Assembly: GCA_028702695.1 (NCBI GenBank)
Contig: JAQVOH010000009.1
Span: 2,109-43,860, forward strand
Length of the DNA: 41,752 nucleotides
Direction of reading: 5' to 3'
Origin: Desulfotomaculaceae bacterium
GTDB lineage: Bacteria; Bacillota; Desulfotomaculia; Desulfotomaculales; Pelotomaculaceae
Made by a program: the position numbers and the translations under genes
Notes under the pieces: model-generated
Databases searched by the model: none
What the model was told of the DNA's origin: nothing
Seen by the model: only the letters and a program-made list of their open reading frames with translations
Shown: positions 20,298 to 28,771 of the stretch, in pieces
Numbering within the stretch: position 1 is the stretch's first letter
Layout: every line of letters begins with the position of its first letter

Positions 20298-20507
20298 ACC
20301 AAAACCCCCACGGATTCATATCTTTGGTTATTATGGCTAAAAAGTCTTTTATTATGAGTAGCTGTCTCTATAACGAATATCCCCCTTCACTGAAGGGATA
20401 ATATCGGTGTAATGGTCACCTAGCTTGAGTCTTAAGGGAGCTAAAATAGTTAGCAGGTGTTGACATATCAAGTTTTATGGCGATGAAAAGAAAGATAGCT
20501 ATGCTGT

Positions 20508-20548
20508 AAAAAAAGGATAGTATCACTTTTCTCAAGGGATACTATCCT
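20508..20548 (-). terminator. Terminator facing leftward in the gerKA-gerKB gap
   Basis: An 11-bp perfect stem, AGGATAGTATC (20514-20524) and GATACTATCCT (20538-20548), has a T-run on the minus strand (20508-20514). In that direction the only source of transcripts is folC read-through antisense to gerKB. On the plus strand the hairpin sits in the gerKB leader, without a T-run. Confidence 0.7.
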
Positions 20549-20574
20549 AATACTAATGTAGAGGGTAAATATAA

Positions 20575-21663
20575 ATGCTTGAAAAAGGGAAAATCCCCAG
20601 CATCGCTCTGTTCTTGCTGCTGGTGAACCTTGTCAGCGCCACCGCTATAGTATCTCTCCCTGCCGCAACGGCCAGATTCGCCGGAAGGGACGCCTGGCTG
20701 GTACCGATCATCTCCACTATTTCCGGCATCATTGTGATCCTGCTGGTTACAGCACTGGGCCGCAGGTTTCCGGGAAAATCCTTAATTGAGTACACTCAGG
20801 ATATTCTTGGAGGCTGGCTCGGTAAAACCGTAGGCGTTTTTTATCTATTTTTCTTTATCCAAACCAGTGGGGTGATCATCAGGGAATTCGGTGAATTGCT
20901 TGGCACCCTGGTTATGCCGCGTACACCTATTGTAGTTTTTTGCACTGTTATAGTCCTTTTGGCGGCTTACTCTGTACGCTCCGGCTTAGAAGTGATTGGC
21001 AGATTAGCAGAATTGATTTTACCGTTGGCGACTATTTTCTATATCGCCGTATTCCTGACTACCTGGCAGAAGGTGGATTTTTCTCGCCTTTTGCCCGTGC
21101 TGGAAAACGGTTTTGCACCGGTTTTGTTGGGTTCGGTTATACCTTTGGGTTGGCGGGGTGAAGTGTTGCTCCTGGCCATGTTGCTACCTTGCCTGGCAGA
21201 ACCCCGCAAGGGGAGAATGATAGGAATCTGGTCGGTAGTATTACTGGGGTTATTACTGTTATTTAACGAAATAATCATTATCGCTTTGTTTGGGCCTACG
21301 CTAAACCGGCTGATCTTTCCAACCTTTATAATCCCGAGCGAAATTTTGGTAGGCGGCTTTTTGCGAGTTGACTCTATCATGGTGATCGTTTGGATGTCGG
21401 GAATACTGCTAAAGTTAGCTATATTTTATTACGCTACTGTTTTGGGTACCGCTCAGCTGCTCAACCTGAAAGATTACAAACCCGTAGTTTTGCCCATTGG
21501 TGTGATTCTAACTGCCTTCTCTATTTTGTCCTTTGAAAACTACGTTGAAATTCCCGCCCACGTTATAAAAGGATTCCCAGGTTGGGCTTATCTTTTTGAA
21601 TGGGTAATTCCGCTGGCTTTGTTACTCATCGCCGTTATCAGGGGTTTTAAGCCAAAGTATTAG
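20575..21663 (+). CDS. gerKB: Spore germination permease, GerAB/GerKB family
   Basis: The B subunit resembles amino-acid/polyamine permeases and binds the germinant. The 362-residue protein has about ten membrane segments and begins with LFLLLVNLVSATAIVSLPA, matching the normal N-terminus of endospore germination permeases. GAGGG lies nine bases before the ATG. It is transcribed away from gerKA and gerKC, with which it presumably assembles. Its TAG (21661-21663) overlaps the folC stop on the other strand, so the two genes converge with no gap. A 278-bp region between gerKA and gerKB should hold both promoters; no confident sporulation promoter was found. Confidence 0.9.
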   Translation: MLEKGKIPSIALFLLLVNLVSATAIVSLPAATARFAGRDAWLVPIISTISGIIVILLVTALGRRFPGKSLIEYTQDILGGWLGKTVGVFYLFFFIQTSGVIIREFGELLGTLVMPRTPIVVFCTVIVLLAAYSVRSGLEVIGRLAELILPLATIFYIAVFLTTWQKVDFSRLLPVLENGFAPVLLGSVIPLGWRGEVLLLAMLLPCLAEPRKGRMIGIWSVVLLGLLLLFNEIIIIALFGPTLNRLIFPTFIIPSEILVGGFLRVDSIMVIVWMSGILLKLAIFYYATVLGTAQLLNLKDYKPVVLPIGVILTAFSILSFENYVEIPAHVIKGFPGWAYLFEWVIPLALLLIAVIRGFKPKY

Positions 21664-22946
21664 ACGAGCAGTAGTTCCCGCGCCTCGGCAAGCATGTAAA
21701 GTGAACCGGTGACGCAAACCATTTCCCCAGGCCCGGCAAGAGAGAGAGCCATGTTCAGCGCTTCCCCGATATCCTCTATCACGTAGACCTCTGGAGTGTA
21801 GCGCTCAGCTTCCCGGGCCAGTTCCTGCCAGTTCCCCGCCCTGGGACTATTGGGCCTGGTTACCACGACCGCCCTGGCCAACGGGGCCAGCTCTGCGGCC
21901 ACCCTGGCCCGTTCCTTGTCTCCCAGCATGCCGATCATAAGCACGATGCTCCTACCAGGAAAGGTTTCTTCCAGCGCCAGGCGCAAGGCTCTGGCGCCGT
22001 CAAAATTATGGGCGCCGTCAATTAGCACCAGCGGCTCCCGACGCATGATTTCCAGCCTGCCAGGCCAGCGTGTGGCCGCCAGTCCATATCGCACTGCGGC
22101 CGCGCTGATGGACACACCCAGCTCCATTAAAAGCTCAGCGGCTGCCACGGCGGTGGCCGCGTTGATCTGCTGGTGCCTGCCTATCAGGTAAAGCGTAAGG
22201 TTTTCATAAACCCCTCTGAGCCCCCGGATGGTAAACCGCTGTTTCTCCTGAGACAGGGAGATATGCTCCCAGGTGACATCCTGCCCCAACCTGATTAGCC
22301 GGCAATTATTTTTACGGCTGACCTCCTTGATCACCTCGAGGCCTTCCCCTTCAGCCGCCGTCACCACCGGAACCCCCGGCTTGATGATGCCGGCTTTTAC
22401 CCCAGCGATTTCCCTAATCGTATAACCCAGGTAATCCATGTGGTCAAACGCCACGTTGGTGATTACCGAAACCAGGGGCATGGCCACATTGGTCGAATCG
22501 ATAGCCCCCCCCAGCCCTACCTCGAGGACCAGGTAGTCGATCTTCTCCCGGCTGAAATAGAGGAAAGCCCCGGCGGTGGCCACCTCGAACTCGGTCGGGT
22601 GTTCAAAACCTTCAGCCACCATAGCATCCAGGTGCGGGCGAAGTTCGTAAATCAGCGCGGCTATGCTTGCCTCCGGGATGTTGACCCCGTTAATTTGAAA
22701 CCTCTCCGTGTAAGAATGGAGGTGCGGTGAAGTAAAGGTCCCCACCCGGTAGCCGGCTTTCTGTAGGATGGCGGCCAGCATCGCGGTGGTGGAGCCTTTG
22801 CCGTTGGTTCCCCCCACGTGGATGATTTTTAACTGCTGGTGTGGGTTGCCCAACCGGCTCAAAAGCTCCTCAATACGTTCCAAGCCGAAATTAAAACCAA
22901 ACTTGCCCAGGCTTGCTACATACTCCATAGCCTCATGGAATTTCAC
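21660..22946 (-). CDS. folC: Folylpolyglutamate synthase/dihydrofolate synthase
   Basis: FolC adds glutamate to dihydropteroate and folates. The 428-residue product has the P-loop VGGTNGKGSTTAML near residue 45 and the C-terminal LIDGAHNFDGARAL. The GTG at 22946 is chosen because GAGGGG lies seven bases upstream and the family starts near VKFHEAMEYVASL; an ATG at 22961 is possible. The frame stays open into valS, but that part is not coding. A REP-like repeat fills the 46-base gap after valS. The gene ends inside the gerKB stop codon with no intergenic terminator. Confidence 0.92.
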   Translation of the reverse strand: MKFHEAMEYVASLGKFGFNFGLERIEELLSRLGNPHQQLKIIHVGGTNGKGSTTAMLAAILQKAGYRVGTFTSPHLHSYTERFQINGVNIPEASIAALIYELRPHLDAMVAEGFEHPTEFEVATAGAFLYFSREKIDYLVLEVGLGGAIDSTNVAMPLVSVITNVAFDHMDYLGYTIREIAGVKAGIIKPGVPVVTAAEGEGLEVIKEVSRKNNCRLIRLGQDVTWEHISLSQEKQRFTIRGLRGVYENLTLYLIGRHQQINAATAVAAAELLMELGVSISAAAVRYGLAATRWPGRLEIMRREPLVLIDGAHNFDGARALRLALEETFPGRSIVLMIGMLGDKERARVAAELAPLARAVVVTRPNSPRAGNWQELAREAERYTPEVYVIEDIGEALNMALSLAGPGEMVCVTGSLYMLAEARELLLV

Positions 22947-22961
22947 ATCATCGCCCCTCAT

Positions 22962-22990
22962 CAAGGAGAACCGTCCCCCTTGCTTCCTTC
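22962..22990. repeat. REP-like palindromic repeat, copy B
   Basis: CAAGGAGAACCGTCCCCCTT with the following GCTTCCTTC is nearly identical to the repeat at 6532-6560, with one small indel in the loop. It starts two or three bases after the valS stop on the minus strand and occupies most of the valS-folC gap. Confidence 0.55.
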
Positions 22991-22992
22991 GG

Positions 22993-25644
22993 CTATTTTT
23001 TCCCCGCCAGCACTGCCAGCCTTTCCCTGATTGCGGAGGACTTGCCGGATAGCTCCTCTTCCTTGGCTTTCTCCTTTTCCACCACATCAGCCGGAGCTTT
23101 GCCGAGAAAGCCCGAGTTGCCCAGCTTGCCCTTGACCCGGGCCAGGTCTTTCTCAACCGAGGCCAGTTCCTTCTCCAGGCGCGCAGTTTCCTTATCCACG
23201 TCGATCAGCCCTTTAAGCGGGACAAACACTTCTAGACCGCGAGTGACAGCGTGAGCGGCCTGTTCCGGCACACTAGGCAGGGAGGTCACTATTTTTAGCT
23301 CAGCTGCGGCCAGACCTTCAATATACCCCGTATTTTTCTCCACTTGGGCCCGTGTAGTGTCCTCGGGCGCCACCAGTAGCACTTCAGCTTTGCGTCCCGG
23401 CGGGACGTTCATCTCACTGCGAATATGCCTGATGGCCTTGGTGACCTCCATCAGCAGTTCCATTTCGTTTTCCGCCTCCTGGTCCACCAATTCACTGCGG
23501 AGGACCGGCCAGGCAGCCCGCATGATGGTTAAACCGTGGCCGGGCAGGTTCTGCCAGATCTCCTCCGTGATAAACGGCATAAAGGGGTGCAGGAGCTGCA
23601 GTGTTCCTTTCAAAACCGAGGATATCACGTGCTGGGCGGTAACACGGTCGCCCTGACCGGTTTTACCGTAAAGCCGTGGTTTGGCCAGCTCAATGTACCA
23701 ATCACAAAATTCGCTCCAGATAAATTCGTAAAGCACCCTGGCGGCTTCACCCAATTCATAAGCATCCAGGAATCCCGTCACCTCTGCAACTGTCTTCTGG
23801 TAACGGCTCAGGAGCCAACGGTCGGCCAGAGTATACTTACCAGGCCGGCCTTCCGGCTCGAAATCTTCCAAATTCATGAGCACGAAGCGGGAAGCGTTCC
23901 AAAGCTTGTTGGCAAAGTTACGAGAGCCGTCCAGCCTTTCAAAATGGAAACGCAGGTCATTGCCGGGGGTGTTGCCGGTAACCAGCATGAACCTCAGGCT
24001 GTCCGCTCCGTGTGACTCGATTACATCAATGGGGTCCACACCGTTGCCCAACGATTTACTCATCTTGCGCCCCAAGGCATCCATGACCAGACCGTGAATG
24101 AAAACTTGCGGGAAGGGGACTTCGTTCATAAAAGCCAGGCCGGAAAATATCATCCTGGCCACCCAGAAGAAAATGATGTCACGCCCGGTGACCATGACCG
24201 AAGTGGGATAGTAATAAGCCAGGTCCAGGGTCTGTTTCGGCCAGCCCAACGTCGAAAAGGGCCACAGAGCCGAGGAAAACCAGGTGTCCAGCACATCGGG
24301 GTCCTGCTCGCAGTTCCCGCTGCCACACTTGGAGCAACTTTTAACCGGTTTCTTGGATACGATTATTTCACCGCAGTCCTGACAATACCAGACCGGGATG
24401 CGGTGTCCCCACCAGAGCTGGCGGGAGATACACCAGTCGCGGATGTTCTCCATCCAGTGCAGGTAAACCTTGGTGAACCTTTCCGGGATAAACTGCAGCG
24501 GCCCTTCCAAAGCTGCTTGAATAGCAGGCTCAGCCAAAGGCTTCATTTTAACAAACCACTGGCGTGAAAGCATCGGCTCTATGACCGTGTTGCAGCGGTA
24601 ACAGTGTCCCACCGCGTGGGCATGGTCTTCCGTCTTGACCAGGAAACCGTCCGCCTCCAGGTCCCGTACAATTTTCTTACGGCACTCGTAGCGGTCCAAC
24701 CCCTTGTACCGGTCGCCTGCCTCTTCACTCATTTTTCCTTCCTTATTTATAACAATAACCTGCGGCAGGTTGTGGCGATGGCCGACTTCGAAGTCGTTAG
24801 GGTCATGGGCGGGAGTGATTTTCACAGCACCCGTGCCGAAAGAGGGATCGACGTACTCATCGGCAATAACCTGCATTTCCCGTCCTACGATGGGCAGGAT
24901 TAATGTTTTACCCACCAGGGACGCGTAGCGTTCGTCTCCCGGGTGGACTGCGACAGCCACGTCGCCCAGGATAGTTTCCGGGCGAGTCGTGGCCACCACA
25001 ATGTAACCGCTTCCGTCTTTAAACGGGTACCTTACGTGGTACAAGTGACCGGGGCGGTCCAGGTGCTCCACCTCAATATCGGAAATCGTAGTGGCGCACT
25101 TGGGGCACCAGTTGGTAATGTAATAGTCGCGGTAAATCAGCCCCCGCTGGTAGAGCTTGATAAAGACCTCCAGCACTGCCTCCGAGCAGCCCTCATCCAT
25201 AGTAAAGCGCTCACGCTGCCAGTCACAGGAAGCTCCCAACTTGCGCAGCTGGGTGGTAATACGGCTGCCGTACTTGTGCTTCCACTCCCAAACCTTTTCT
25301 AGAAAGGCTTCACGGCCGATATCGTAGCGGGTCAGTCCTTCCTTGGCCAACTGCTCTTCTACCTTGGCCTGGGTGGCAATACCTGCATGGTCGGTGCCCG
25401 GCACCCACAGGGCACTGTAGCCCTGCATGCGCCGCCAGCGGGTAAGGATGTCCTGCAGCGTATTATCCAGAGCATGGCCCATGTGCAGTTGCCCGGTCAC
25501 GTTGGGGGGTGGCATGATGATGCAAAACGGTTCTTTGTCCGGGTCGACCTCCGGGTGAAAGAACCCGTTTTCCTCCCAGTAGCTATACCATTTATCTTCG
25601 ACCGCACGAGGGTCGTAAGTACTAGGTAAATCAAATTTTGGCAA
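22993..25644 (-). CDS. valS: Valyl-tRNA synthetase
   Basis: ValS charges tRNA-Val and edits mischarged threonine. The 883-residue protein is full length. It shows the class I HIGH-type motif NVTGQLHMGHALDNT near residue 50, KMSKSLGNG near 535, a cysteine cluster (CQDCGEI and CSKCGSGNC, near 405-425) likely binding zinc, and a C-terminal coiled-coil arm (VDKETARLEKELASVEKDL). A T-box leader directly upstream controls it by sensing uncharged tRNA-Val. folC follows in the same direction. Confidence 0.97.
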   Translation of the reverse strand: MPKFDLPSTYDPRAVEDKWYSYWEENGFFHPEVDPDKEPFCIIMPPPNVTGQLHMGHALDNTLQDILTRWRRMQGYSALWVPGTDHAGIATQAKVEEQLAKEGLTRYDIGREAFLEKVWEWKHKYGSRITTQLRKLGASCDWQRERFTMDEGCSEAVLEVFIKLYQRGLIYRDYYITNWCPKCATTISDIEVEHLDRPGHLYHVRYPFKDGSGYIVVATTRPETILGDVAVAVHPGDERYASLVGKTLILPIVGREMQVIADEYVDPSFGTGAVKITPAHDPNDFEVGHRHNLPQVIVINKEGKMSEEAGDRYKGLDRYECRKKIVRDLEADGFLVKTEDHAHAVGHCYRCNTVIEPMLSRQWFVKMKPLAEPAIQAALEGPLQFIPERFTKVYLHWMENIRDWCISRQLWWGHRIPVWYCQDCGEIIVSKKPVKSCSKCGSGNCEQDPDVLDTWFSSALWPFSTLGWPKQTLDLAYYYPTSVMVTGRDIIFFWVARMIFSGLAFMNEVPFPQVFIHGLVMDALGRKMSKSLGNGVDPIDVIESHGADSLRFMLVTGNTPGNDLRFHFERLDGSRNFANKLWNASRFVLMNLEDFEPEGRPGKYTLADRWLLSRYQKTVAEVTGFLDAYELGEAARVLYEFIWSEFCDWYIELAKPRLYGKTGQGDRVTAQHVISSVLKGTLQLLHPFMPFITEEIWQNLPGHGLTIMRAAWPVLRSELVDQEAENEMELLMEVTKAIRHIRSEMNVPPGRKAEVLLVAPEDTTRAQVEKNTGYIEGLAAAELKIVTSLPSVPEQAAHAVTRGLEVFVPLKGLIDVDKETARLEKELASVEKDLARVKGKLGNSGFLGKAPADVVEKEKAKEEELSGKSSAIRERLAVLAGKK

Positions 25645-25677
25645 AATAGCTTCACTCCTTTACACTATATTTAAAAA

Positions 25678-25960
25678 AACAAAAATCCCCTTTACGTCTC
25701 AAGGACGGATAAGGGGTTCATCCGCGGTACCACCCTGAATTCCACCAAATTCTCCACATCTCACTTCTCAAATGGTGGCTCTTTAAAAAGCTGTAACGGG
25801 CAAACCCGCCCGCGCTTACTTGATCATTCATCGCGGGGACTCGGGGGCGACAGGAGCGGACACGGGCAGGAAACCTTACAGCCTGGGGTTTCCCTCTCTA
25901 AGGGGCATAAAGCCGTTCCCCGTGGAACCCTCCCCTCCCTTTCATCGACGGTAAATATAT
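25678..25960 (-). promoter_or_regulatory. T-box riboswitch controlling valS
   Basis: The minus strand carries the T-box antiterminator signature AGGGTGGTACCGCGGA (25721-25736), followed by a terminator stem with an AAAGGGG arm and a T-rich tract (25678-25718). Upstream sequence includes AGTAAGCGCGGGCGGG-type stem elements. Uncharged tRNA-Val should pair with the bulge and allow transcription of valS. The specifier codon was not assigned with certainty. The 455-base stretch between valS and the next gene is explained mainly by this leader. Confidence 0.93.
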
Positions 25961-26019
25961 CTATTTTCCAACATCTTAACTATTTTAAAGACCAGTGTCA
26001 ACAGAGAATAAAGTGTTAC

Positions 26020-26051
26020 AGGCCACTGCGTCTTGGATAACACAGTGGCCT
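26020..26051. terminator. Possible terminator hairpin before the T-box region
   Basis: AGGCCACTG (26020-26028) and CAGTGGCCT (26043-26051) form a 9-bp stem. The minus-strand 3-prime flank is only weakly T-rich, so termination of the upstream membrane-protein gene is plausible but unproven. Confidence 0.4.
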
Positions 26052-26099
26052 TACATAGTTGTCCTAGCTAGTCAGCGATCTCCTGCTCACATTTCATTA

Positions 26100-26606
26100 T
26101 TACTGGTTTCTCCGGGGGAAAAGTAAATCCTTCTGCAAAAATTTTCTTCCAACCCTTACAGCCGGTCGCCTACTTACCATATACTGAATGTTTATACCCA
26201 ATAAACCGCCTAGAGCTCCTGTAATTCCGAGTAACAGCTCCCGCGCCATTATTTCCGCAGGGGCAAAGCTCGCCTGGCTTCCTAACGTGAACAGGGCTAA
26301 AAGCAGCAACCCATAGCACAAACCTACCAGAAAACCATGCAGTAAGCCAAGTGTCCGCGCCGCCCGGCCGGCGGCAATACCGCCGGCGAGAGCTCCCAAG
26401 GCCGTGCCGGCAATAACCAGTGCCCCTAAATAATAAACCGGGCTAACCGATAGCACCACCCAGGCATACATAAGGATACAGGCGCCCAGGGTTGCGCTGC
26501 AGGCCCAGGCCAGGCCCGACATGATGGCCACAGGCTTGATCCTTCTGACTAGTGATTTTTCTTCAGTAGTCCAGCGCATCAAGGTGAAATTTTTCAGATT
26601 TATCAC
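26100..26606 (-). CDS. TIGR04086-like small membrane protein
   Basis: The 168-residue product has four hydrophobic segments and glycine-rich helices (ALVIAGTALGALAGGIAAGRAARTL shortened here to its GTALGALAGGIAAGR core, near residue 75). Pattern and length fit the TIGR04086/YrzE family of Firmicutes membrane proteins, whose function is unknown. The GTG at 26606 sits almost directly after GGAAGGGGA; an ATG at 26579 is an alternative. It is monocistronic, divergent from the binding-protein gene to its right. Confidence 0.65.
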   Translation of the reverse strand: MINLKNFTLMRWTTEEKSLVRRIKPVAIMSGLAWACSATLGACILMYAWVVLSVSPVYYLGALVIAGTALGALAGGIAAGRAARTLGLLHGFLVGLCYGLLLLALFTLGSQASFAPAEIMARELLLGITGALGGLLGINIQYMVSRRPAVRVGRKFLQKDLLFPRRNQ

Positions 26607-26733
26607 TCCCCTTCCATTTAATACTAACTTATGCGATTGGCAGGAGATTATTCGGACAACCTTTCTTTTTAGCATGAAAACCTTAAACCAAAAATAAAAA
26701 TGTTAAAACAGTAAACCGTTGGGAGGGGACAAA

Positions 26734-27810
26734 TTGAAGCGGTTGCTCAGGTGTAAAAACATTCTGATTTGGGTACTCTTGTTAAGTATAATCGGGCTGG
26801 GCGTCAGATACAGCTTCAAAAAACCAGCCCCCGTTACACATATTGAAACTGTACGGGTGCTGGAGTCTGTACGCTCACCGTATTTCCTGCCCCAGTACCT
26901 GGCACTAAATCTGGGTTACTTTAAAGAACAAGATCTGGACGTAAGCATCACTACTACCAGCCAGGAGGCTATCCGTGCCGCGCTGGCTGACGGAAGAACC
27001 GATATTGCGCTGTGCGGGCTGCAGAAAATACTCTTTAACCCCGGCGCCAAAGGTCCCCAGCCTAAAATATTTGCCACCCTGGCCGGACAGGACGGATCCT
27101 TTCTCCTGGCCAGAAAAGATGCGGAGCCCTTTTTGTGGCAAAACCTTAAAGACAAAGCAATTATCGGAGGCTCCCAGGATGACAGCTCTGAAATTGCCCT
27201 CGAGGAGTCCTTGCGGCAGCAGGGGCAATCTCCCACCAGAAGTGTGACCATCTATCACAATATCCCTGAAACCCTCCGTCTGGGTGCCTTCCGGGCTGGA
27301 ACCGGCAACTATATTCAACTGCTGGAGCCTGCCGCCAGCCTGGCGGAAGCAAAGGATTACGGCCGTGTAGCGGCATCAGTCGGCATATCCACAGGGAATA
27401 TGGTGGTAACCGCCTACGCCGCCCTGCCAGGCTACATCGAGTCCAAACCAGCTATAATTCAACAGTTCACCAATGCCATCTACAAAGCACAGCTCTGGCT
27501 CGGCCAACACAGCTCCGAAGAGGCTGCGGAGGTGGTCGCCCCACTCTTTGTTAACGTCGACCGCCAGGTATTGATTACATCCATTGAACGCTACCGGACT
27601 CTCGGGGTGTGGTCCAGCAATCCTCTGATACCCAGGGAATCTTACGATAAGTTTCAGGCCGCCGCAAAAAAATCTGGTGAAATAGCTTCGCTAACACCTT
27701 ATGAAACCGCGGTTATAACTGACTTTGCCCAGCAAGCGGTGGAGACCGTAGTCTATGTTAAAGAAGAACCAAAACCAAAGAAAAACCTCTTCCAGCGACT
27801 TTTTAAATGA
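26734..27810 (+). CDS. Membrane-anchored NMT1/THI5-like substrate-binding protein
   Basis: This 358-residue protein resembles periplasmic binding proteins for nitrate, sulfonate, taurine or thiamine precursors (SsuA/THI5 type). After one N-terminal membrane segment (about 9-27) it reads VRVLESVRSPYFLPQYLALN and GYFKEQDLDVSI, the typical first lobe, then ALADGRTDIALCG. There is no lipobox, so it is probably held by an uncleaved anchor. TTG at 26734 follows GGAGGGG by five bases. No permease or ATPase gene is adjacent, so the transporter partner, if any, is elsewhere. The ligand is unknown. A lipoprotein gene follows 146 bases on. Confidence 0.75.
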   Translation: MKRLLRCKNILIWVLLLSIIGLGVRYSFKKPAPVTHIETVRVLESVRSPYFLPQYLALNLGYFKEQDLDVSITTTSQEAIRAALADGRTDIALCGLQKILFNPGAKGPQPKIFATLAGQDGSFLLARKDAEPFLWQNLKDKAIIGGSQDDSSEIALEESLRQQGQSPTRSVTIYHNIPETLRLGAFRAGTGNYIQLLEPAASLAEAKDYGRVAASVGISTGNMVVTAYAALPGYIESKPAIIQQFTNAIYKAQLWLGQHSSEEAAEVVAPLFVNVDRQVLITSIERYRTLGVWSSNPLIPRESYDKFQAAAKKSGEIASLTPYETAVITDFAQQAVETVVYVKEEPKPKKNLFQRLFK

Positions 27811-27956
27811 CATACTGCCGCTAAGCGCGGGGCCGGCAGAGAATAAAAGCTCATTGTTCGAAACCCACGACTCACGACCCACGTTTCACATCCCATGTAT
27901 TAATTTAACCCTCCTAGAAAAAGATATAAGAAACAAATTTGGGAGGGTACTTTGAA

Positions 27957-28604
27957 ATGCGAAAAATTATGATTGGTCTTCTACTTATTATGTTCTGCCT
28001 GAGTACTGCTGGGTGTCCGGCCCAAACACCGGTACAGGAACCAGCCCCCAAGCCGCTGGTAGTTCCTGAAACATCAAAAGTGGGCTTCAGCCCGGTTGAT
28101 TTGAACAATGCTCCGGATGTGATCAAGAACATTGCCTCGGATATTTCCAAACGGGAACAGGCCACCTGGGTAAAGGTCAACGGGACCAATTACCTTTTGC
28201 TCAGTGCCGGCGAAAAAGCCACCAGCAGCAGGGTGGAAATCACGGATATCACCCAAAAGATTCCGGCCCAGGACTTTGTATGGCTGGACGTCAAGGCAAA
28301 ATACAACAGCGTCAAGGAGGGCAACCAGAGCAATCCGGTCACCGCTGTAAGCCTCAACCTGACCAGTGACAGGACCATTAACGGAGTGGGTTTTGAAATC
28401 ACCAAAACGGCGGCTGCAACCTCAACAACACCAACACCGGCCACACCCGCCCCTTCAACCACAACCCCGGCGACTCCTGCGCCCAAGACCCCCACCCCGG
28501 CTGCGCCTACACCTACTCCAACGCCAACACCGAGTAAAACAACTCCGGAAACACCGGCTAAGGAGACAACACCTGCTGAGAAAAAAGTCGAGCGTCAAGA
28601 GTGA
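27957..28604 (+). CDS. Lipoprotein with Thr/Pro-rich tail, unknown function
   Basis: The 215-residue product has a signal peptide ending STAGC, with Cys20 as the lipidation site. Residues about 35-155 form a compact domain that I do not recognise (WVKVNGTNYLLLSAGEKATS; VEITDITQKIP). The C-terminal 60 residues are a low-complexity tract of Thr, Pro and Ala repeats ending in charged residues, which resembles a cell-wall-spanning or disordered linker. ATG at 27957 follows GGGAGGG by nine bases. It is probably cotranscribed with the upstream binding protein, though the 146-base gap leaves room for its own promoter. Confidence 0.72.
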   Translation: MRKIMIGLLLIMFCLSTAGCPAQTPVQEPAPKPLVVPETSKVGFSPVDLNNAPDVIKNIASDISKREQATWVKVNGTNYLLLSAGEKATSSRVEITDITQKIPAQDFVWLDVKAKYNSVKEGNQSNPVTAVSLNLTSDRTINGVGFEITKTAAATSTTPTPATPAPSTTTPATPAPKTPTPAAPTPTPTPTPSKTTPETPAKETTPAEKKVERQE

Positions 28605-28608
28605 ACTT

Positions 28609-28699
28609 GTCCAGCTAAAGCTGGACATAGAGAATTCGGTGGGTGACTCTACCCCCACCGAAGCAAAAAAGCGGAACTCCCACTTATAGAAGTGGGAGT
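28609..28699. mobile_element. Cluster of three hairpins resembling an IS200/IS605 right end
   Basis: Three perfect stems lie in a row: GTCCAGC/GCTGGAC (28609-28626), TTCGGTGGG/CCCACCGAA (28635-28662) and ACTCCCAC/GTGGGAGT (28676-28699). The last hairpin, followed by CTTAGATTGG, and the GGTGGG...CCCACC stem resemble the 3-prime ends of TnpB-carrying IS200/IS605 elements, where the RNA end and the transposition end coincide. No tnpA or tnpB is present. The match is from memory and needs a search. Confidence 0.4.
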
Positions 28700-28716
28700 C
28701 TTAGATTGGATAACGT

Positions 28717-28753
28717 AAAAAAGGTGGAACCAATATACTGAACTGGTTCCACC
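28717..28753 (-). terminator. Rho-independent terminator after engB
   Basis: On the minus strand GGTGGAACCA and TGGTTCCACC form a 10-bp stem around 11 bases, followed by six T residues. It ends the lonA-engB transcript. Confidence 0.85.
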
Positions 28754-28771
28754 TATCCAACTATCAAACAA

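Noticed and set aside
22947-23156. N-terminal extension of folC into valS
   Set aside because: The frame is open but overlaps the valS coiled-coil region; the ribosome site and family start support 22946.
25678-25960. Separate small RNA gene upstream of valS
   Set aside because: The T-box signature and terminator explain the structure as a valS leader.
28420-28600. DNA repeat in the lipoprotein gene
   Set aside because: The ACA/CCG-rich stretch is simply the codons of a Thr/Pro-rich tail, not a tandem array with a fixed unit.
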